Shown: positions 11,292-21,269 of the stretch, piece by piece
How positions within the stretch are numbered: the stretch's first letter is position 1
How the letters are laid out: each line of letters starts with the position of its first letter
Assembly (NCBI RefSeq): GCF_007993735.1
Contig: NZ_CP042453.1
Location: forward strand, 1,860,001 to 1,924,000
DNA: 64,000 nt
Direction of reading: 5' to 3'
Origin: Arenimonas daejeonensis
Lineage (GTDB): Bacteria; Pseudomonadota; Gammaproteobacteria; Xanthomonadales; Xanthomonadaceae
Made by a program: the position numbers and the translations under genes
The notes under the pieces: generated by a model
Seen by the model: the letters and a program-made list of their open reading frames with translations, nothing else
Database searches by the model: none
Told to the model about the DNA's origin: nothing

Positions 11292-12090
11292 GCACCCGCA
11301 TCGCGACCCGTTTCGCCGCCCTGCAGGCCGCGAAGCGCAAGGCCCTCGTGCCCTTCATCACCGCCGGCGACCCCTCGCTGGAGGCTACCGTGCCGGTGAT
11401 GCACGCACTGGTGCAGGCCGGTGCCGACGTGATCGAGCTCGGCGTGCCGTTCTCCGACCCGATGGCAGATGGCCCGGTGATCCAGCGCAGCTCCGAACGC
11501 GCGATCGAACGCGGCGCGGGCCTGCGCTACGTACTGGAAACGGTCGCCGCCTTCCGCCGCGACGACCGCGATACCCCGGTGGTGCTGATGGGCTACCTCA
11601 ACCCGGTGGAGATGCGCGGTGCCGGAACGTTCGCCCAGGCCGCGGCGGAGGCCGGCGTAGACGGCGTGCTGCTGGTGGACCTGCCGCCGGAAGAAGCCGG
11701 GCCGACCCGCGCCGCCTTCAACGCCGCCGGCCTGCAGCTGATCTCCCTGGTCGCGCCGACCACCTCGCCGGCCCGCCTGGCCCGTGCGGCCACCGAATCG
11801 CAGGGGTATCTGTATTACGTGTCCTTCGCGGGCGTCACCGGCGCCGGCAAGCTCGACACCGCGCAGGTGCTGGGCAAGGCCGGTGAACTGCGGCGCCTGG
11901 CCACGGTGCCGGTGCTGGTGGGCTTCGGCATCCGCGACGCGGCTTCGGCCGCCGCGCTGGCGCCCGCCGCCGACGGCGTGGTCGTGGGCAGCGCCTGGTC
12001 GAGGCCCTGGCCGGCGCCGGTTCGCCGCAGGACGCCGCGGCCCGTGCCGCCGCCTTCCTGGCGCCGCTGCGCGCGGCCCTGGACGCCTGA
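11288..12090 (+). CDS. trpA: Tryptophan synthase alpha chain (frame broken at 11994)
   Basis: Cleaves indole-3-glycerol phosphate and feeds indole to TrpB. Catalytic Glu is in [18 protein letters not shown], followed by the DLPPEEA loop and [11 protein letters not shown]. The GTG start overlaps the trpB stop. Near the C terminus VVVGSA should continue as LVEALAGAG; one missing C in GCCTGG at 11993-11997 breaks it, and the repaired frame stops at 12088-12090. A GC hairpin follows directly. Confidence 0.93.
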
Positions 12091-12093
12091 ACC

Positions 12094-12120
12094 GGCCGGG
12101 ACCTGCCGGTCCCGGCCTTT
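12094..12120 (+). terminator. Terminator-like hairpin after trpA
   Basis: GGCCGGGACC-TGCC-GGTCCCGGCC (12094-12117), a perfect 10-bp stem followed by TTT. It starts four bases after the trpA stop and would separate the trp genes from accD. Confidence 0.65.
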
Positions 12121-12160
12121 CCGGCTAAACTGCGTGGCCCATAACTAGACCGGTGTCCCG

Positions 12161-13055
12161 ATGAGCTGGCTGACCAAATTGATGCCCTCCCGCATCCGCA
12201 CCGAAGGCGGCGGCAAACGCGCCGTGCCCGAGGGCCTGTGGGAGAAATGCGACAAGTGCGGTGCCGCGCTCTACGGCCCCGAGCTGGAAAAGAACCTGCG
12301 GGTCTGCCCCAAGTGCAGCCACCACATGAGCATCGGCGCGCGCGAGCGCCTGGTCGCCTTCCTGGACGACGACAGCGGTGAGGAGATCGGCGCCGCGCTC
12401 GGGCCGGTGGACGCGCTGCACTTCAGGGACCAGAAGAAATACGCCGACCGCATCAAGGCGGCGCAGAAGAGCACCGGCGAGCGCGATGCGCTGGTCGCCG
12501 TGCAGGGCCAGCTCAAGGGCAACCCGATCTGCGTGGCCGCGTTCGAGTTCCGCTACATGGGCGGCTCGATGGGTTCGGTGGTCGGCGAACGTTTTGCCCT
12601 GGCCGCCGAACGCGCGCTCGAGCTCAAGTGCCCGCTGGTGTGTTTTCCGCCACCGGTGGCGCGCGCATGCAGGAAGGCCTGTTCTCGCTGATGCAGATGG
12701 CCAAGACCTCGGCGGCGCTGGGCCGGCTGCGTGCGGCCGGGCTGCCGTTCGTGTCGGTGCTGACGCATCCGACCACCGGCGGTGTGTCGGCGTCGCTGGG
12801 CATGCTGGGCGACATCAATGTCGGCGAGCCGCAGGCGCTGATCGGTTTCGCCGGCCCGCGCGTGATCGAACAGACCGTGCGCGAGACCCTGCCCGAAGGC
12901 TTCCAGCGTTCGAATTCCTGGTCGAACACGGCGCGGTGGACCTGATCATCGACCGCCGCCAGATGCGCGACAAACTCTCGGCCCTGCTGGCCCTGATGAT
13001 GCGCCAGCCGGGCACCGGCGCCCGATCCTGTCGCGGCCACCTGAGGCGCCCATGA
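12161..13055 (+). CDS. accD: Acetyl-CoA carboxylase carboxyltransferase beta subunit (two frame breaks)
   Basis: First committed step of fatty-acid synthesis, in complex with AccA. The N-terminal zinc ribbon CDKCGA...CPKC (about residues 28-50) and the carboxyltransferase blocks [21 protein letters not shown] and [17 protein letters not shown] are all visible. The frame breaks in TTTT at 12643-12646 (one T short; expected CFSATGG) and at TCGAATTC 12910-12917 (one G short; expected [11 protein letters not shown]). The last few residues are uncertain; the frame used here stops at 13053-13055 and overlaps the glmM start. Confidence 0.9.
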
Positions 13056-14395
13056 GTTCACGCAGGTATTTCGGCACCGATGGCATCCGGGGCCGGGTGG
13101 GCGAGGGCCCGATCTCGGCCGACTTCATGCTGCGCCTGGGCGCTGCCGCCGGCCGCGTGCTGGTGGGCGAGGGCAAGGAACACGCCACGGTCGTCATCGG
13201 CAAGGACACCCGCATCTCCGGCTACATGTTCGAAGCGGCGCTCGAGGCCGGCCTGGTCGCCGCCGGCGCCGATGTACGCATGCTGGGCCCGATGCCCACG
13301 CCCGCCGTGGCCTATCTCACGCGTTCGCTGCGCGCCGATGCCGGCATCGTCATCAGCGCGTCGCACAACCCGCACCAGGACAACGGCATCAAGTTCTTCT
13401 CGGCCCAGGGTGAAAAACTGGGCGACGCGGTCGAGGCCGCCATCGAGGCCGAGCTCGACCGCCCGTTCTCCACCGTGGCGTCCGAGCGGCTGGGCAAGGC
13501 TTCGCGGGTCGGCGATGCGCTGTCGCGTTATGCTGAATTCTGCAAGTCGACCGTGCCCGAGGATTTCCTGCTCACCGGCCTGCGGCTGGTGATCGACTGC
13601 GCGCACGGGGCGACCTACCAGGTCGCGCCGCGGGTGTTTTCCGAGCTGGGCGCGGTGGTGGACACGATCGGCACCGAACCCGACGGCCTGAACATCAACA
13701 AGGGCGTGGGCTCGACCCACCCCGAGGCGCTGATGGCGCGGGTGCGCGAGACCGGCGCCGGCCTGGGCATCGCCTTCGACGGCGATGGCGACCGGGTGCT
13801 GATGGTGGACGGACAGGGACGCCTGGTGGACGGCGACGGCCTGATCTACCTGCTGGCCAAGGACTGGCATGCCACTGGCCGCCTGCGCGGGCCGGTGGTC
13901 GGCACGCTGATGACCAACTATGCGATGGAGCGTGCGCTGGGCGAGCGTGGCATTGAGTTCGTGCGCGCCAGCGTGGGCGACCGCTATGTGCACAAGGCCA
14001 TGGTTGAGAGCGAGGGCGTGCTGGGCGGCGAAGCCTCGGGCCACCTGCTGTGCCTGGACCGCGCCAGCACCGGCGACGCCATCGTCAGTGCGCTGCAGGT
14101 GCTGGAAACCCTGCGCCGCCGCGGGCATTCGCTGGAGCAGGCCCTGTCGGACTATCGCCCGCTGCCGCAGCAGACCGTGAACGTGCGGATCGCGCCCGGC
14201 GTGCGGCCGCTGGAACACGCCAGCGTGCAGGCCGCGCGCGCCGAGGCCGAGGCGGCCCTGGCCGGCCGCGGCCGGCTGGTGCTGCGACCCTCGGGCACGG
14301 AGCCGGTGGTGCGCGTCACCGTCGAAGCCGACGACGACCAGCTGATGCGCCAGGTGCTGGACCGTCTGGCCGACGTGGTGCGCGCCGCCGCCTGA
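13052..14395 (+). CDS. glmM: Phosphoglucosamine mutase
   Basis: Interconverts glucosamine-6- and -1-phosphate on the way to UDP-GlcNAc for peptidoglycan and LPS. It is intact at 447 aa. The phosphoserine loop is SASHNP (Ser104), the metal loop DGDGDRV, the sugar-binding loop GEASGH and the phosphate-binding RPSGTEP. The N-terminal [10 protein letters not shown] fits the ATG at 13052. Following accD directly is unusual compared with the accD-folC order I recall in related genomes. Confidence 0.96.
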   Translation: MSSRRYFGTDGIRGRVGEGPISADFMLRLGAAAGRVLVGEGKEHATVVIGKDTRISGYMFEAALEAGLVAAGADVRMLGPMPTPAVAYLTRSLRADAGIVISASHNPHQDNGIKFFSAQGEKLGDAVEAAIEAELDRPFSTVASERLGKASRVGDALSRYAEFCKSTVPEDFLLTGLRLVIDCAHGATYQVAPRVFSELGAVVDTIGTEPDGLNINKGVGSTHPEALMARVRETGAGLGIAFDGDGDRVLMVDGQGRLVDGDGLIYLLAKDWHATGRLRGPVVGTLMTNYAMERALGERGIEFVRASVGDRYVHKAMVESEGVLGGEASGHLLCLDRASTGDAIVSALQVLETLRRRGHSLEQALSDYRPLPQQTVNVRIAPGVRPLEHASVQAARAEAEAALAGRGRLVLRPSGTEPVVRVTVEADDDQLMRQVLDRLADVVRAAA

Positions 14396-14469
14396 TCCGC
14401 ATCAAAGCGTCGTCGCCCGGCCGGGTCTAGACTGGCGCCATTCCCTTGGACCGACCCCGGAAAACCGCC

Positions 14470-15423
14470 GTGACCGCCCGCATCCCGACCCTAGACATCC
14501 AGCGTTTCAGCAATCCGTCCAGTGCCAGCGACCGCGAAGCCTTCGTCGCCGAACTCGGCGCCGCCTACCGCGAGTGGGGTTTCGCCGGCATCCGCAACCA
14601 CGGCATTCCGCAGGCGCAGATCGACCGTGCCTATGAGGTATTCCAGGCGTTCTTCGCGCTGCCGGAAGAGACCAAGCGCAAGTACCACGTGCCCGGCGGC
14701 GGCGGTGCGCGCGGCTACACGCCGTTCGGCATCGAGACCGCGAAGGGTGCGAAATATTCCGACCTCAAGGAGTTCTGGCACGTCGGTCGCGAGATCCCGC
14801 GCGACAGCAAGTACGCCGACGTGATGCCGCCGAACCTGTGGCCGGCGGAAGTGCCGGAGTTCAGGGAAGTCGCCTACGGCCTGTTCCAGGCGCTGGACGA
14901 CCTTGGCTCGCGCGTGCTGGGCGCGCTGGCCCTGCACATCGGCCTGCCCGAGGACTTTTTCGCCGACAAGACCAACTTCGGCAACTCGATCCTGCGCCCG
15001 ATCCACTACCCGCCGATCACCGCCGACGACATCCCCAACGTGCGCGCCGGCGCGCACGAGGACATCAACTTCATCACCCTGCTGGTCGGTGCCAGCGCCG
15101 CCGGCCTTGAAGTGTTGTCGAAGAAGGGCGAGTGGGTGCCGTTCACGTCGGATGCCGACACCATCGTCGTCAACATCGGCGACATGCTGCAGCGCCTGAG
15201 CAACCACGTGTACCCGTCCACCACCCACCGCGTGGTGAACCCGCCGGGCGAGGCCGCGCGCCAGCCGCGTTATTCGACGCCGTATTTCCTGCACCCGAAC
15301 CCGGACTTCCTTATCAAGACGCTGCCGCAGTGCGTCAGTGTCGACAATCCGGACCGTTACCCGGTGCCGATCACCGGCCACGAGTACCTGCTCGAGCGGC
15401 TCAGGGAAATCAAGCTGGTCTAG
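14470..15423 (+). CDS. 2-oxoglutarate/Fe(II)-dependent oxygenase, isopenicillin-N-synthase-like
   Basis: Non-haem iron oxygenase of the IPNS/DIOX family, substrate unknown. The N-terminal DIOX_N half (YREWGFAGIRNHGIP) is followed by the iron ligands H-x-D in GAHEDINF and the distal His in TTHRVVNP. The 2-oxoglutarate-binding Arg is in RYSTPYF. It is intact. I chose the GTG at 14470 (VTARIPTLDIQ) because homologues start there; an in-frame TTG at 14446 is an alternative. Its stop shares a CTAG with the convergent SDR gene. Confidence 0.85.
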   Translation: MTARIPTLDIQRFSNPSSASDREAFVAELGAAYREWGFAGIRNHGIPQAQIDRAYEVFQAFFALPEETKRKYHVPGGGGARGYTPFGIETAKGAKYSDLKEFWHVGREIPRDSKYADVMPPNLWPAEVPEFREVAYGLFQALDDLGSRVLGALALHIGLPEDFFADKTNFGNSILRPIHYPPITADDIPNVRAGAHEDINFITLLVGASAAGLEVLSKKGEWVPFTSDADTIVVNIGDMLQRLSNHVYPSTTHRVVNPPGEAARQPRYSTPYFLHPNPDFLIKTLPQCVSVDNPDRYPVPITGHEYLLERLREIKLV

Positions 15424-16226
15424 TCCGCATCGCGGAAGTCTTTCGACCTCGAGCCGATCAGGGCGCGGGCAAGGCTGTCGGGCAGGTATTTGCTGAGCGC
15501 CGCGATCACGCGGTTGGCCTTGCCGGTGACGATGCGCGGCTTGCCTGCTTCGACCGCGTCCACGGCCAGTTTCGCGACCTGTTCGCTGCCCAGCCACAGG
15601 CCCTTGGGCAGCTTGTTCACCTTTTCGCGCATGCCGTTGACGTCGTGGAACTCGGTGTAGGTCATGCCGGGACAGACAGCGGTGACGAACACGCCGCGGT
15701 CGCGGCATTCCTGGTCCAGGGTCTCGGAGAACCGGATCAGCCAGAGTTTGGTCGCGCCGTACAGCGTGTGCCCGGCGCTGGCCGGCACCAGGCCCGCCAG
15801 CGAGGCGACGTTGAGGATGCGGCCGTGCTTCGCCGCCTCCATGCCCGGCAGGTAGAGGTGGGTCAGCTGGGCCACCGAGGTCATCAGCACCTGCAGGAAA
15901 TCGGCATGGGTCTTCCAGTCGGCCGACAGGTAGCGGCCGGGCGTGCCGAAGCCGGCGTTGTTCACCAGCGTGTCCACGAACAGGCCGCGCTCCCGCGTTT
16001 CCGCGAACAGCCGCTCCGGCGTGGCCGGGTCGGCCAGGTCCGCCGCTATCACCACGCAGGGCACCCGGGGCGAGAGTTCAGCCGCCAGCGCCTGCAGCCG
16101 TTCCAGACGGCGCGCCACCAGCACCAGCGGCTTGCCGCGCCGGGCGTACTCCCGGGCAATCGCGGCGCCGATGCCGCTGGAGGCGCCGGTGATGAGGGCG
16201 TGGCCGGGGAGATCGGTCGGGGTCAT
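15420..16226 (-). CDS. SDR-family oxidoreductase
   Basis: Classical short-chain dehydrogenase, 268 aa. NAD(P) binding is shown by GASSGIGAAIA (about 15-25) with a following basic ARR, which favours NADP. NNAG is present as LVNNAGFG and the catalytic Tyr-Lys as YGATK. The C-terminal extension with LWLGSEQVAKLAV resembles the YqjQ/DltE-like group, but the substrate cannot be inferred. It converges on the 2OG oxygenase with overlapping stops and is divergent from tpiA; the 122-bp divergent gap has a TATCCT box (16316-16321) facing tpiA. Confidence 0.85.
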   Translation of the reverse strand: MTPTDLPGHALITGASSGIGAAIAREYARRGKPLVLVARRLERLQALAAELSPRVPCVVIAADLADPATPERLFAETRERGLFVDTLVNNAGFGTPGRYLSADWKTHADFLQVLMTSVAQLTHLYLPGMEAAKHGRILNVASLAGLVPASAGHTLYGATKLWLIRFSETLDQECRDRGVFVTAVCPGMTYTEFHDVNGMREKVNKLPKGLWLGSEQVAKLAVDAVEAGKPRIVTGKANRVIAALSKYLPDSLARALIGSRSKDFRDAD

Positions 16227-16348
16227 GTCGGAACTCGATGGGGAAGGCCTGCATTATCGCCATGTCGCGACGGTGCGGATCTCCATGCGCGGGTCGTCAG
16301 GTCCCGGGGGCACGGTATCCTAGGCGACTGAATTCCGAGGATAGGCAG

Positions 16349-17101
16349 ATGCGCCAGAAAATCGTCGCCGGCAACTGGAAACTGCACGGGGACCGCGCCT
16401 TCGCGCGCCACCTGCTCGACGCCATCGCCGCCGCCCCGCGCGCGGCTGGCGTGGACCCGGTGATCCTGCCGCCCGTGCCCTATCTGGGTGAACTGGCCGA
16501 CCGCTATGGCCCGCAGGGCCTGGCCTTCGGCGCCCAGGACCTGGACCTGAACGAGCAGGGCGCCTACACCGGCGAAATCTCCGGCCGGATGCTGCACGAC
16601 GTGGGCGGGCGTTATGTCCCTGGTCGGCCACTCAGAGCGCCGCCAGTACCACGAGGAAGACTGTGAACTGGTGGCCGAGAAGTTCGTCGCGGCCCAAAAA
16701 GCCGGCCTGCGGCCGATCCTGTGCGTGGGCGAGACCCTGCACCAGCGCGAGGCCGGCCAGACCGAATGGGCCATCGAAAAGCAGCTGGGACCGGTGGTCG
16801 AACTGGCCGGCATCGCCGCCTTCGCCGACGCCATCCTGGCCTACGAGCCGGTCTGGGCCATCGGCACCGGCCGCACCGCCAGCCCCGAACAGGCCCAGGA
16901 GGTCCACGCCTTCATCCGTGGCGAACTGCGTGCGCACGATGTTAGAATCGCCGGCTCGCTGCCCATCCTTTACGGTGGCAGCGTCAAACCCGCCAACGCC
17001 GCCGAGCTGTTTTCCAAGCCCGACGTCGATGGCGGCCTGATCGGGGGCGCGTCCCTCGTGGCCCAGGATTTCTGGCAATCGCCGCCGCGGCGGCGAGGTA
17101 A
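16349..17101 (+). CDS. tpiA: Triosephosphate isomerase (two frame breaks)
   Basis: Glycolytic/gluconeogenic enzyme. The substrate Lys is in AGNWKLHG, the electrophile His in VGHSERR and the catalytic Glu in [21 protein letters not shown] and GGLIGGASL end the barrel. The frame breaks at CCC 16618-16620 (one C too many; expected [10 protein letters not shown]) and at 17074-17075 (one G short; expected [11 protein letters not shown] then TAA at 17099-17101). secG follows after 12 bases. Confidence 0.93.
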
Positions 17102-17113
17102 AACGAACAAGCC

Positions 17114-17599
17114 ATGCTGCTCACCATCGTCAGTGTCATCTACGTGCTGGTCGCGATCGCCATGATCGTGCTCATCCTCATGCAGCGCGGCTCCGGTGCC
17201 GCCGCGGGTTCCGGCTTCGGTGCCGGCGCCTCGGCCACCGTGTTCGGCGCGCGCGGTTCGGCGAACTTCCTGTCCACCGCCACCAAGTGGCTGGCCGTCG
17301 TGTTCTTCGCGATGAGCCTGGGCATGGCCTGGCACGCCACCCGCACCATCGTGCACGTCCCGGCCGAAGAAGACCTGGGCGTGATGTCGGACGTGCCGGC
17401 CACGGCCCCGACGCCCGCCGGCGAGCTTCCGGCCGCCGACATGCCGGTCATCCCGGCCGCTCCGGCGACCGACGTGCCTGCCACCGACGCTCCGGCCGCA
17501 CCCGCGGTCGAGGGCGATGCGGTTCCCGCCGCCGAAACCGCACCGGCCGAGCCGGCGCCGGCCGAGGCCCGGGACGAGCAGGGCAGCCAGGGCGGCTGA
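17114..17599 (+). CDS. secG: Preprotein translocase subunit SecG
   Basis: Small inner-membrane subunit of SecYEG. Two membrane helices are visible (about residues 3-20 and 55-72) around the conserved [14 protein letters not shown] loop and FLSTATKW. At 161 aa it is longer than usual because of an Ala/Pro/Glu-rich tail after residue 85, of low complexity. Order tpiA-secG-tRNA-Leu-nuoA is shared with many gammaproteobacteria. Confidence 0.93.
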   Translation: MLLTIVSVIYVLVAIAMIVLILMQRGSGAAAGSGFGAGASATVFGARGSANFLSTATKWLAVVFFAMSLGMAWHATRTIVHVPAEEDLGVMSDVPATAPTPAGELPAADMPVIPAAPATDVPATDAPAAPAVEGDAVPAAETAPAEPAPAEARDEQGSQGG

Positions 17600-17604
17600 T
17601 CCGC

Positions 17605-17613
17605 TGGTACAAT
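17605..17613 (+). promoter_or_regulatory. Extended -10 promoter for tRNA-Leu (and possibly nuo)
   Basis: TGGTACAAT, an extended -10 (TGn plus TACAAT at 17608-17613), lies about 41 bases before the tRNA. No good -35 is visible at the right distance. Confidence 0.5.
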
Positions 17614-17653
17614 CTTTCGCCTTGGTTCCGGGCTTCCGGAGCGAGGTACACCT

Positions 17654-17737
17654 GCCCGGGTGGCGGAATTGGTAGACGCACTACCTTGAGGTGGTAGCGA
17701 CGTAAGTCGTGGGGGTTCGAGTCCCCCTCGGGCACCA
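17654..17737 (+). tRNA. tRNA-Leu (GAG)
   Basis: Class II tRNA of 84 bases including an encoded CCA. The acceptor GCCCGGG pairs with CTCGGGC (one G-U). The anticodon stem CTACC/GGTAG encloses TTGAGGT, giving anticodon GAG. A long variable arm and the GGTTCGAGTCC T arm are present. Confidence 0.95.
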
Positions 17738-17818
17738 ACTTGATACACGGGCTGCCGCCCGGCAACAGCTGGAGCGGCGGCACGAACGCGCCCACGGGCG
17801 CAAGGTGAGGACGCGCGC

Positions 17819-18175
17819 GTGCTGGGCGAATATCTGCCGATCCTGTTGTTCCTGTTCGTGTCCACGGGCCTGGGCATCGTCCTGCTGGTGGTGGGCTGGG
17901 CCCTGGGGCCCAAGCGGCCCGACAGCGAGAAACTCTCGCCCTACGAGTGCGGCTTCGAGGCCTTCGAGGACGCGCGCATGCAGTTCGACGTGCGCTATTA
18001 CCTCATCGCCATCCAGTTCATCATCTTCGACCTGGAAATCGCCTTCGTTTTCCCGTGGGCGGTGAATTTCCGCAACCTCGGCATCGTCGGCCTCACCGAG
18101 ATGGGCATCTTCATCGGCCTGCTGGTGCTCGGCTTCGTTTACGTCTGGAAGAAGGGAGCGCTCGAATGGGAGTGA
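17819..18175 (+). CDS. nuoA: NADH-quinone oxidoreductase subunit A
   Basis: First gene of the complex I operon. It is a 118-aa membrane subunit with three helices; the conserved SPYECGFE (with the loop Cys involved in the active/deactive switch in homologues) and FLIFDLE-like ([17 protein letters not shown]) are present. The GTG at 17819 is the only start that keeps the first helix. Its end overlaps nuoB by 10 bases. Confidence 0.95.
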   Translation: MLGEYLPILLFLFVSTGLGIVLLVVGWALGPKRPDSEKLSPYECGFEAFEDARMQFDVRYYLIAIQFIIFDLEIAFVFPWAVNFRNLGIVGLTEMGIFIGLLVLGFVYVWKKGALEWE

Positions 18176-18719
18176 GCTCGGCCATTTCGCGCGTGATGAA
18201 CAACCCCGAGCCGATCGGCTCGGTGGACGACATCCTGCGTCCCGAAGGCGACAACCCGCTGCTCGAGCGCGGCTTCGTCACCACCAACATCGACACCCTG
18301 GTCAACTGGGCCCGCACCGGTTCCATGTGGCCGATGACCTTCGGCCTGGCCTGCTGCGCGGTCGAGATGATGCACGCCGGCGCCTCGCGCCTGGACCTGA
18401 CCGCTACGGCGTGATCTTCCGTCCGTCGCCGCGCCAGTCCGACGTGATGATCGTCGCCGGCACCCTGGTCAACAAGATGGCCCCGGCCCTGCGCAAGGTC
18501 TACGACCAGATGCCGGAACCGAAGTGGGTGATCTCGATGGGCAGCTGCGCCAACGGCGGCGGCTACTACCACTACTCGTATTCGGTGGTGCGCGGCTGCG
18601 ACCGCGTGGTGCCGGTGGACGTCTACGTGCCGGGTTGCCCGCCGACTGCGGAAGCCCTGGTCTACGGAATCCTGCAGCTGCAGAAGAAGATCCGCCGCAC
18701 CAACACCATCGCCCGCTAA
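18166..18719 (+). CDS. nuoB: NADH-quinone oxidoreductase subunit B (frame broken at 18399)
   Basis: Carries the N2 4Fe-4S cluster that hands electrons to quinone. Ligands are the adjacent cysteines in [10 protein letters not shown] plus those in GSCANGGG and VPGCPPTAE. Start ATG at 18166 lies inside the end of nuoA. The frame is lost after CTGGACCTG at 18399; one extra G gives [17 protein letters not shown], matching the family. Confidence 0.94.
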
Positions 18720-18735
18720 GGACCCAGCCGCCGCC

Positions 18736-19458
18736 ATGGTCGAGACAACGATCAGCTTCACCGAGCGCCTGAAGGCGCGCCTGCAGGACCGACTGGTGTC
18801 GGTGCGCGAGGCGCTGGGCGAAACCACCGTCGAGCTGACGCCGGATTCGTGGGCGGATGCCGCCCGTATCCTGCGCGACGAACCCGAGTTCGGCTTCGAG
18901 CAGCTGATCGACCTGTGCGGCGTCGATTTCCTGGGCTACGGCACCGATGAATGGGAGACCGTGGACGTCAGCGACGAGGGTTTCTCACGCGGTGTCGAGG
19001 GAACGGCCGGCCCGGGGCGCTTCAACTGGGAAGATCGCCCGCGTGGCAACGGACCCGAGCGGCGTTTCGCCGTCGTGGTGCACCTGCTCTCGGTGCGCAA
19101 CAACAAGCGGCTGCGGATTCGTTGTTTTGCCGCTGACAATAGCCTGCCTGTCGTCCCGTCGCTTGTTGATGTATTTCCCGTAGCAAATTGGTTCGAGCGC
19201 GAGTGTTTCGACCTGTTCGGCATCATCTTCGAAGGCCATCCGGACCTGCGCCGCATCCTTACCGACTACGGCTTCGTCGGTCATCCGTTCCGCAAGGACT
19301 TCCCGCTGACCGGCAACGTCGAAGTGCGTTACGACGCCGAGCGCAAGCGCGTGGTCTATGAACCCGTTTCGATCGAACCGCGCGTCGGCGTGCCGCGCGT
19401 GGTGCGCGAGGACTCGCGCTGGCAGCAGGCCGCCACCGAGCAGCCGAGCAAGGACTGA
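18736..19458 (+). CDS. nuoC: NADH-quinone oxidoreductase subunit C
   Basis: Peripheral-arm 30-kDa subunit, intact at 240 aa. The signature [20 protein letters not shown] is near residues 154-173, followed by [10 protein letters not shown]. An insertion-like stretch ([20 protein letters not shown]) sits near residues 83-102. Codons around 19117-19193 are markedly AT-ending (CTT GTT GAT GTA TTT, GCA AAT) compared with the rest of the operon. Confidence 0.94.
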   Translation: MVETTISFTERLKARLQDRLVSVREALGETTVELTPDSWADAARILRDEPEFGFEQLIDLCGVDFLGYGTDEWETVDVSDEGFSRGVEGTAGPGRFNWEDRPRGNGPERRFAVVVHLLSVRNNKRLRIRCFAADNSLPVVPSLVDVFPVANWFERECFDLFGIIFEGHPDLRRILTDYGFVGHPFRKDFPLTGNVEVRYDAERKRVVYEPVSIEPRVGVPRVVREDSRWQQAATEQPSKD

Positions 19459-19464
19459 TCGGCC

Positions 19465-20721
19465 ATGACCCAGGAAATCCGCAACTACACCCTCAATTTC
19501 GGCCCGCAGCATCCGGCCGCGCACGGCGTGCTGCGCCTGGTGCTGGAGATGGACGGCGAGGTCGTGCAGCGTGCCGACCCGCACGTGGGCCTGCTGCACC
19601 GCGGCACCGAGAAGCTGGCCGAGTCCAAGCCCTACAACCAGTCGATCGGTTACATGGACCGCCTCGATTACGTTTCGATGATGTGCAACGAGCACGCCTA
19701 CGTGCTGGCCATCGAGAAGCTGCTCGGCGTCGAGGCTCCGATCCGTGCGCAGTACATCCGCACGATGTTCGACGAGATCACCCGCATCCTGAACCACCTG
19801 ATGTGGATCGGCTCGAACGGCCTGGACCTCGGCGCGATGGCGGTGTTCCTGTACGCCTTCCGCGAGCGCGAGGAGCTGATGGACTGCTACGAGGCGGTGT
19901 CTGGCGCGCGCATGCACGCCACGTACTACCGCCCGGGCGGCGTCGCCCGCGACCTGCCGGACACGATGCCGAAGTACCGCGAGTCGCCCTGGCGCAAGGG
20001 CGCCGAACTCAAGCGCGTGAACGCCGCGCGCGAAGGTTCGATGCTCGACTTCATCGAGGACTTCACCAACACCTTCCCGGCCCGCGTCGACGAGTACGAG
20101 ACCCTGCTCACCGACAACCGCATCTGGAAGCAGCGCACCGTCGGCATCGGCGTGGTGCCGACCGAGATGGCGCTGGCCTGGGGCATGACCGGCCCGATGC
20201 TGCGCGGCTCCGGCCTGGCCTGGGACCTGCGCAAGAAGCAGCCCTACGCCGCCTACGACAAGGTGGACTTCGACATCCCGGTGGGCGTGCAGGGCGACTG
20301 CTACGACCGCTACCTGGTCCGCGTCGAGGAGATGCGCCAGTCCAACCGCATCATCAAGCAGTGCGTGAAGTGGCTGCGGGCCAACTCCGGCCCGGTGATG
20401 GTGAAGAACTTCAAGGTCGCTCCGCCCTCGCGCGCCGAGATGAAGGACGACATGGAAGCGCTGATCCACCACTTCAAGCTCTTCACCGAGGGCTACAGCG
20501 TGCCGGCCGGCGAGGCCTATGCCGCGGTCGAGGCGCCCAAGGGCGAGTTCGGCGCCTACATCGTCTCCGACGGCGCCAACAAGCCGTTCCGCCTGAAGCT
20601 GCGCGCCCCCGGCTTCGCCCATCTCTCGTCCATGGACACGATCGTGCGCGGCCACATGCTGCCGGACGTCGTGGCGATGATCGGTACCTACGACATCGTC
20701 TTCGGCGAAATCGATCGCTAA
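19465..20721 (+). CDS. nuoD: NADH-quinone oxidoreductase subunit D
   Basis: 49-kDa subunit that forms the quinone site with NuoB. Intact at 418 aa. Conserved blocks are [36 protein letters not shown] and the C-terminal DPSFVNLQ-like end written here as [18 protein letters not shown]. Six bases separate it from nuoC. Confidence 0.96.
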   Translation: MTQEIRNYTLNFGPQHPAAHGVLRLVLEMDGEVVQRADPHVGLLHRGTEKLAESKPYNQSIGYMDRLDYVSMMCNEHAYVLAIEKLLGVEAPIRAQYIRTMFDEITRILNHLMWIGSNGLDLGAMAVFLYAFREREELMDCYEAVSGARMHATYYRPGGVARDLPDTMPKYRESPWRKGAELKRVNAAREGSMLDFIEDFTNTFPARVDEYETLLTDNRIWKQRTVGIGVVPTEMALAWGMTGPMLRGSGLAWDLRKKQPYAAYDKVDFDIPVGVQGDCYDRYLVRVEEMRQSNRIIKQCVKWLRANSGPVMVKNFKVAPPSRAEMKDDMEALIHHFKLFTEGYSVPAGEAYAAVEAPKGEFGAYIVSDGANKPFRLKLRAPGFAHLSSMDTIVRGHMLPDVVAMIGTYDIVFGEIDR

Positions 20722-20734
20722 GGGTTACTGACCG

Positions 20735-21261
20735 ATGAAAGCCACCGGAAATTTCGCCGCCTGCCAGCATGTCGACCCGATGGTCGCGCTGAGCGACGCC
20801 ACGCGCGCGCACATCGACCACTGGGTGTCCAAGTTCCCGGCCGACCGCAAGCGCTCGGCCGTGATCCAGGCCTGATGGCCGCGCAGGAACAGAACGGCGG
20901 TTGGCTGAGCGACGAGATCATCGCCGCCACCGCCAAGTACCTGGGACTGCCGCCGGTCTGGGCCTACGAGGTCGCGACCTTCTATTCGATGTTCGACCTG
21001 CAGCCGGTCGGCCGGCACAAGGTCGCCATCTGCACCAACATCAGCTGCTGGCTCAACGGCGGCGAAGACATCGTGCGCCACTGCGAGCGCAAGCTCGGCA
21101 TCAAGCACGGCGAAAGCACCGCCGACGGCCGCATCTTCCTCAAGGTCGAGGAAGAATGCCTGGCCGCCTGCGCGGGCGCGCCGATGATGGTGGTGGACGG
21201 TCATTACCACGAGAAGCTCACCACCGAAAAAGTGGATGCGCTTCTGGACGGACTGGAGTAA
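20735..21261 (+). CDS. nuoE: NADH-quinone oxidoreductase subunit E (frame broken at 20871)
   Basis: 24-kDa subunit with the N1a 2Fe-2S cluster; ligands are CTNISC and CLAAC. The frame stops at 20875 as written because GCCTGA replaces the expected GCC CTG; one C added gives [16 protein letters not shown] and a continuous 176-aa protein. It is followed by nuoF after eight bases. Confidence 0.93.
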
Positions 21262-21269
21262 GGCAGGCC

